The translations under genes and the position numbers were made by a program. Shown here one piece after another: positions 62,487-64,000 of a DNA stretch of 64,000 nt; position 1 is the first letter of the stretch; each line of letters begins with the position of its first letter. The notes under the pieces were generated by a model. The model saw nothing but the letters and a program-made list of their open reading frames with translations. It did no database searches and was not told the DNA's origin. Source of the stretch: Thiomicrorhabdus sp033238645 (GTDB taxonomy: Bacteria > Pseudomonadota > Gammaproteobacteria > Thiomicrospirales > Thiomicrospiraceae); NCBI GenBank assembly GCA_033238645.1, contig BQXR01000007.1:1-64000 (forward strand), read 5' to 3'.

Positions 62487-64000
62487 CTATGTGTTATCGG
62501 TGCGTTCGGTTTGTAATATTTTAAGGCCTTGCTCTGGAATTAAACCATGTATCTCACTCCCCAGTAAACTGTAGAGTTGCAGTAGACCTTGATACTGAAT
62601 GATTTGCCCCGGTATAAATAGCGGAAAGCCCGGAGGATATGGAGTAATAAAGCCTGCGCTAACCCATGTCTTTCCTGATTCGGCGTCTAGCAATGTTTGT
62701 TCTGTTAAAGGCAAAAAATCTACTTTTTGAGTATTTAAGCCATCATAATAAGCGGTTCGTAAATCCACAATGTCCGTTAAGGTGTCCGAAAAACGATATT
62801 GAGGTGCATACTCTCTGCCAACAGGTAAGATGCTTTTAGCGGGTTTTGCTTGTAACATTTTGGGTTGCTCAGCAATTTCTAATAGCGCATGAATCAAACG
62901 CTGAATGCTCTCTTTTTTTACTCCAATATTAATAATAAATAGAACGGTGTATTTGGAGGTTTTATTAATCTGAATGTCATAACAATCAATTAACAATTTA
63001 CGAAACTGTTCACCATCCAGCCCTGTTTTTCGAATATCTAACGTGATGCGAGTAGGATCAAAACGCACACCTTCTTGTTGAAAACACATTAATAACTTCA
63101 AGGCCTCATCATGGCACACCGAGTGGCTGGTGTTTATCTTATCTTCAATAACGATATCTTGATCCTTAAGGCAGTAATACATCTGTTTAAGGATAGGGTG
63201 TTCTTGCAAAGTGGTTTTTAAATTATTGGATAGAATTAATGAATTCTGTATCAATTCATACCCCTCTAATACCATTTGTCGCCTGGCAATATCCATTGAC
63301 GCTAAAATTTGATAATTAGGTGAGGTGGTTGTGTGTGTGTAATACGCTTCGGTAAACTGATGCTCTTGAAAGCATTCATCCCAAACATGAATCATGGAGC
63401 CTTGACGAAAACAGCTTAATGTTTTGTGTGTAGACTGGGTGGCATACACTCGAATCTTAACCTTATAGGGATCGGGCAGTCCTGTTTTATCTTGGCAATG
63501 CGCATAATGTGTCCGATAAGCATCGCTACGTAAATGAATGGCTAATTTTTGAGCCACCCCCATCGCATGACGCTTACGATACAGCGGGTGAAAATGACCA
63601 TGTGCAAACCAGGCTTCATCCCAGTGAAAAATCAAGTCGGGCTTAATTGCCAACAATCGCATCATATAGGTTTCAACATCGTATAACGCACCATCAAACG
63701 TACTATTGGTCAACATAATGTATTTTAGTTGGGATAGCACTCCTTGTGCTTCAAGCGTTCTCATTTTTTGTTCAATTTGGCTTAATGGAACGGTACCGTA
63801 AAGATCAAACTCATAAATGGCTTCCGTCTGTAAAAACTTAACATGCACCCCACTTAAAATAGCTCCATAAGGTGCTGATTTATGACAGTCACTGGATATC
63901 ATGGCAATATCCCTTGGCACTAAATTAGCTTGCATTACAATTTTATTGGCGGTGGAGGTTCCATTGGTGACAAAAAAAGTCTGTTGAGAACCAAAGGCAT
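62487..64000 (-). CDS. Orn/Lys/Arg-type PLP decarboxylase, 5' end outside the window
   Basis: At least 504 codons of a fold-type I PLP decarboxylase; the frame runs open through the right edge, so the start is missing. Before the first internal ATG the frame reads FFVTNGTSTANKIV, the family block. Further on: DCHKSAPYG, HWDEAWFAHGHFHP, the PLP-lysine motif STHKTLSCFRQGSMIH and the C-terminal TPYPPGFPLFIPG. Substrate (lysine, ornithine or arginine) cannot be decided. It is the first gene of the three in the cluster visible here; more may lie upstream. Confidence 0.88.
   Translation of the reverse strand, partial: AFGSQQTFFVTNGTSTANKIVMQANLVPRDIAMISSDCHKSAPYGAILSGVHVKFLQTEAIYEFDLYGTVPLSQIEQKMRTLEAQGVLSQLKYIMLTNSTFDGALYDVETYMMRLLAIKPDLIFHWDEAWFAHGHFHPLYRKRHAMGVAQKLAIHLRSDAYRTHYAHCQDKTGLPDPYKVKIRVYATQSTHKTLSCFRQGSMIHVWDECFQEHQFTEAYYTHTTTSPNYQILASMDIARRQMVLEGYELIQNSLILSNNLKTTLQEHPILKQMYYCLKDQDIVIEDKINTSHSVCHDEALKLLMCFQQEGVRFDPTRITLDIRKTGLDGEQFRKLLIDCYDIQINKTSKYTVLFIINIGVKKESIQRLIHALLEIAEQPKMLQAKPAKSILPVGREYAPQYRFSDTLTDIVDLRTAYYDGLNTQKVDFLPLTEQTLLDAESGKTWVSAGFITPYPPGFPLFIPGQIIQYQGLLQLYSLLGSEIHGLIPEQGLKILQTERTDNT

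Noticed and set aside
1..64000. Possible CRISPR arrays, tRNA or rRNA genes and prophage genes
   Set aside because: I saw no regularly spaced repeats, no cloverleaf-like sequences or rRNA blocks, and no phage structural or integrase genes other than chromosomal xerD.

Overview
The window is about 64 kb of moderately AT-rich DNA (I estimate roughly 40% G+C by eye) from a gammaproteobacterium. The evidence is gene order typical of that class: mlaFEDCB-ibaG-murA-hisGD, petABC, rpsP-rimM-trmD-rplS, ffh-ypjD-CNNM, kdsC-lptCAB-hpf and xerD-dsbC. A periplasmic DsrE-like protein, a FadL-type porin, AmtB/GlnK and a large Pst system would fit an aquatic, possibly sulfur-oxidising lineage such as the Thiomicrospira relatives, but the genus is a guess. 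I see no tRNA, rRNA, CRISPR array, prophage or transposase gene.

Layout. 1-2.8 kb: a leftward promoter and two DnaA boxes, then a BolA protein, a periplasmic DsrE-like protein, a NaChBac-type channel and a [2Fe-2S] ferredoxin. 2.8-13.5 kb: phosphate genes (pstS, a Pit transporter, and the leftward operon pstC-pstA-pstB-phoU-phoB-phoR), with three-half-site Pho boxes before pstS and pstC. 13.5-21 kb: nitrogen genes (glnA, convergent glnE, glnK-amtB); glnA and glnK each have a perfectly spaced sigma-54 promoter. 21-26 kb: an unknown protein, a lone short flagellin, valS overlapping an SH3-anchor protein. 26-31.6 kb: dsbC, xerD, the rplS-trmD-rimM-rpsP operon and ffh. 31.6-35.8 kb: a 159-bp palindromic MITE-like element with 5-bp target duplications, then ypjD, a CNNM protein, an inositol-phosphatase-family protein and DoxX. 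36-43 kb: FadL porin, radA coupled to a membrane-anchored FMN glutamate-synthase-like protein, and petABC. 43-52.5 kb: a Nif3-like protein and the long leftward Mla / YadGH / IbaG / MurA / HisGD block. 52.5-60 kb: a DUF72-like protein, a Ca/Na antiporter, kdsC-lptCAB, hpf, mgtE and an OmpA-domain envelope protein. 60-64 kb: a leftward set of three genes, an Orn/Lys/Arg-type PLP decarboxylase (cut by the window edge), an ATP-grasp ligase and a C45-type Ntn hydrolase. This looks like an uncharacterised amine- or amide-forming pathway and is the best candidate here for a new enzymatic system.

The most unusual signal outside genes is a strongly over-represented, strand-biased motif, C6-8 followed by TGC or TAC. 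It lies in intergenic DNA and inside coding regions in all three codon registers. At a few 3' ends it extends into a roughly 35-bp dispersed repeat whose best two copies share 19 identical bases. Several ORFs have a better internal start, chosen here from Shine-Dalgarno spacing.
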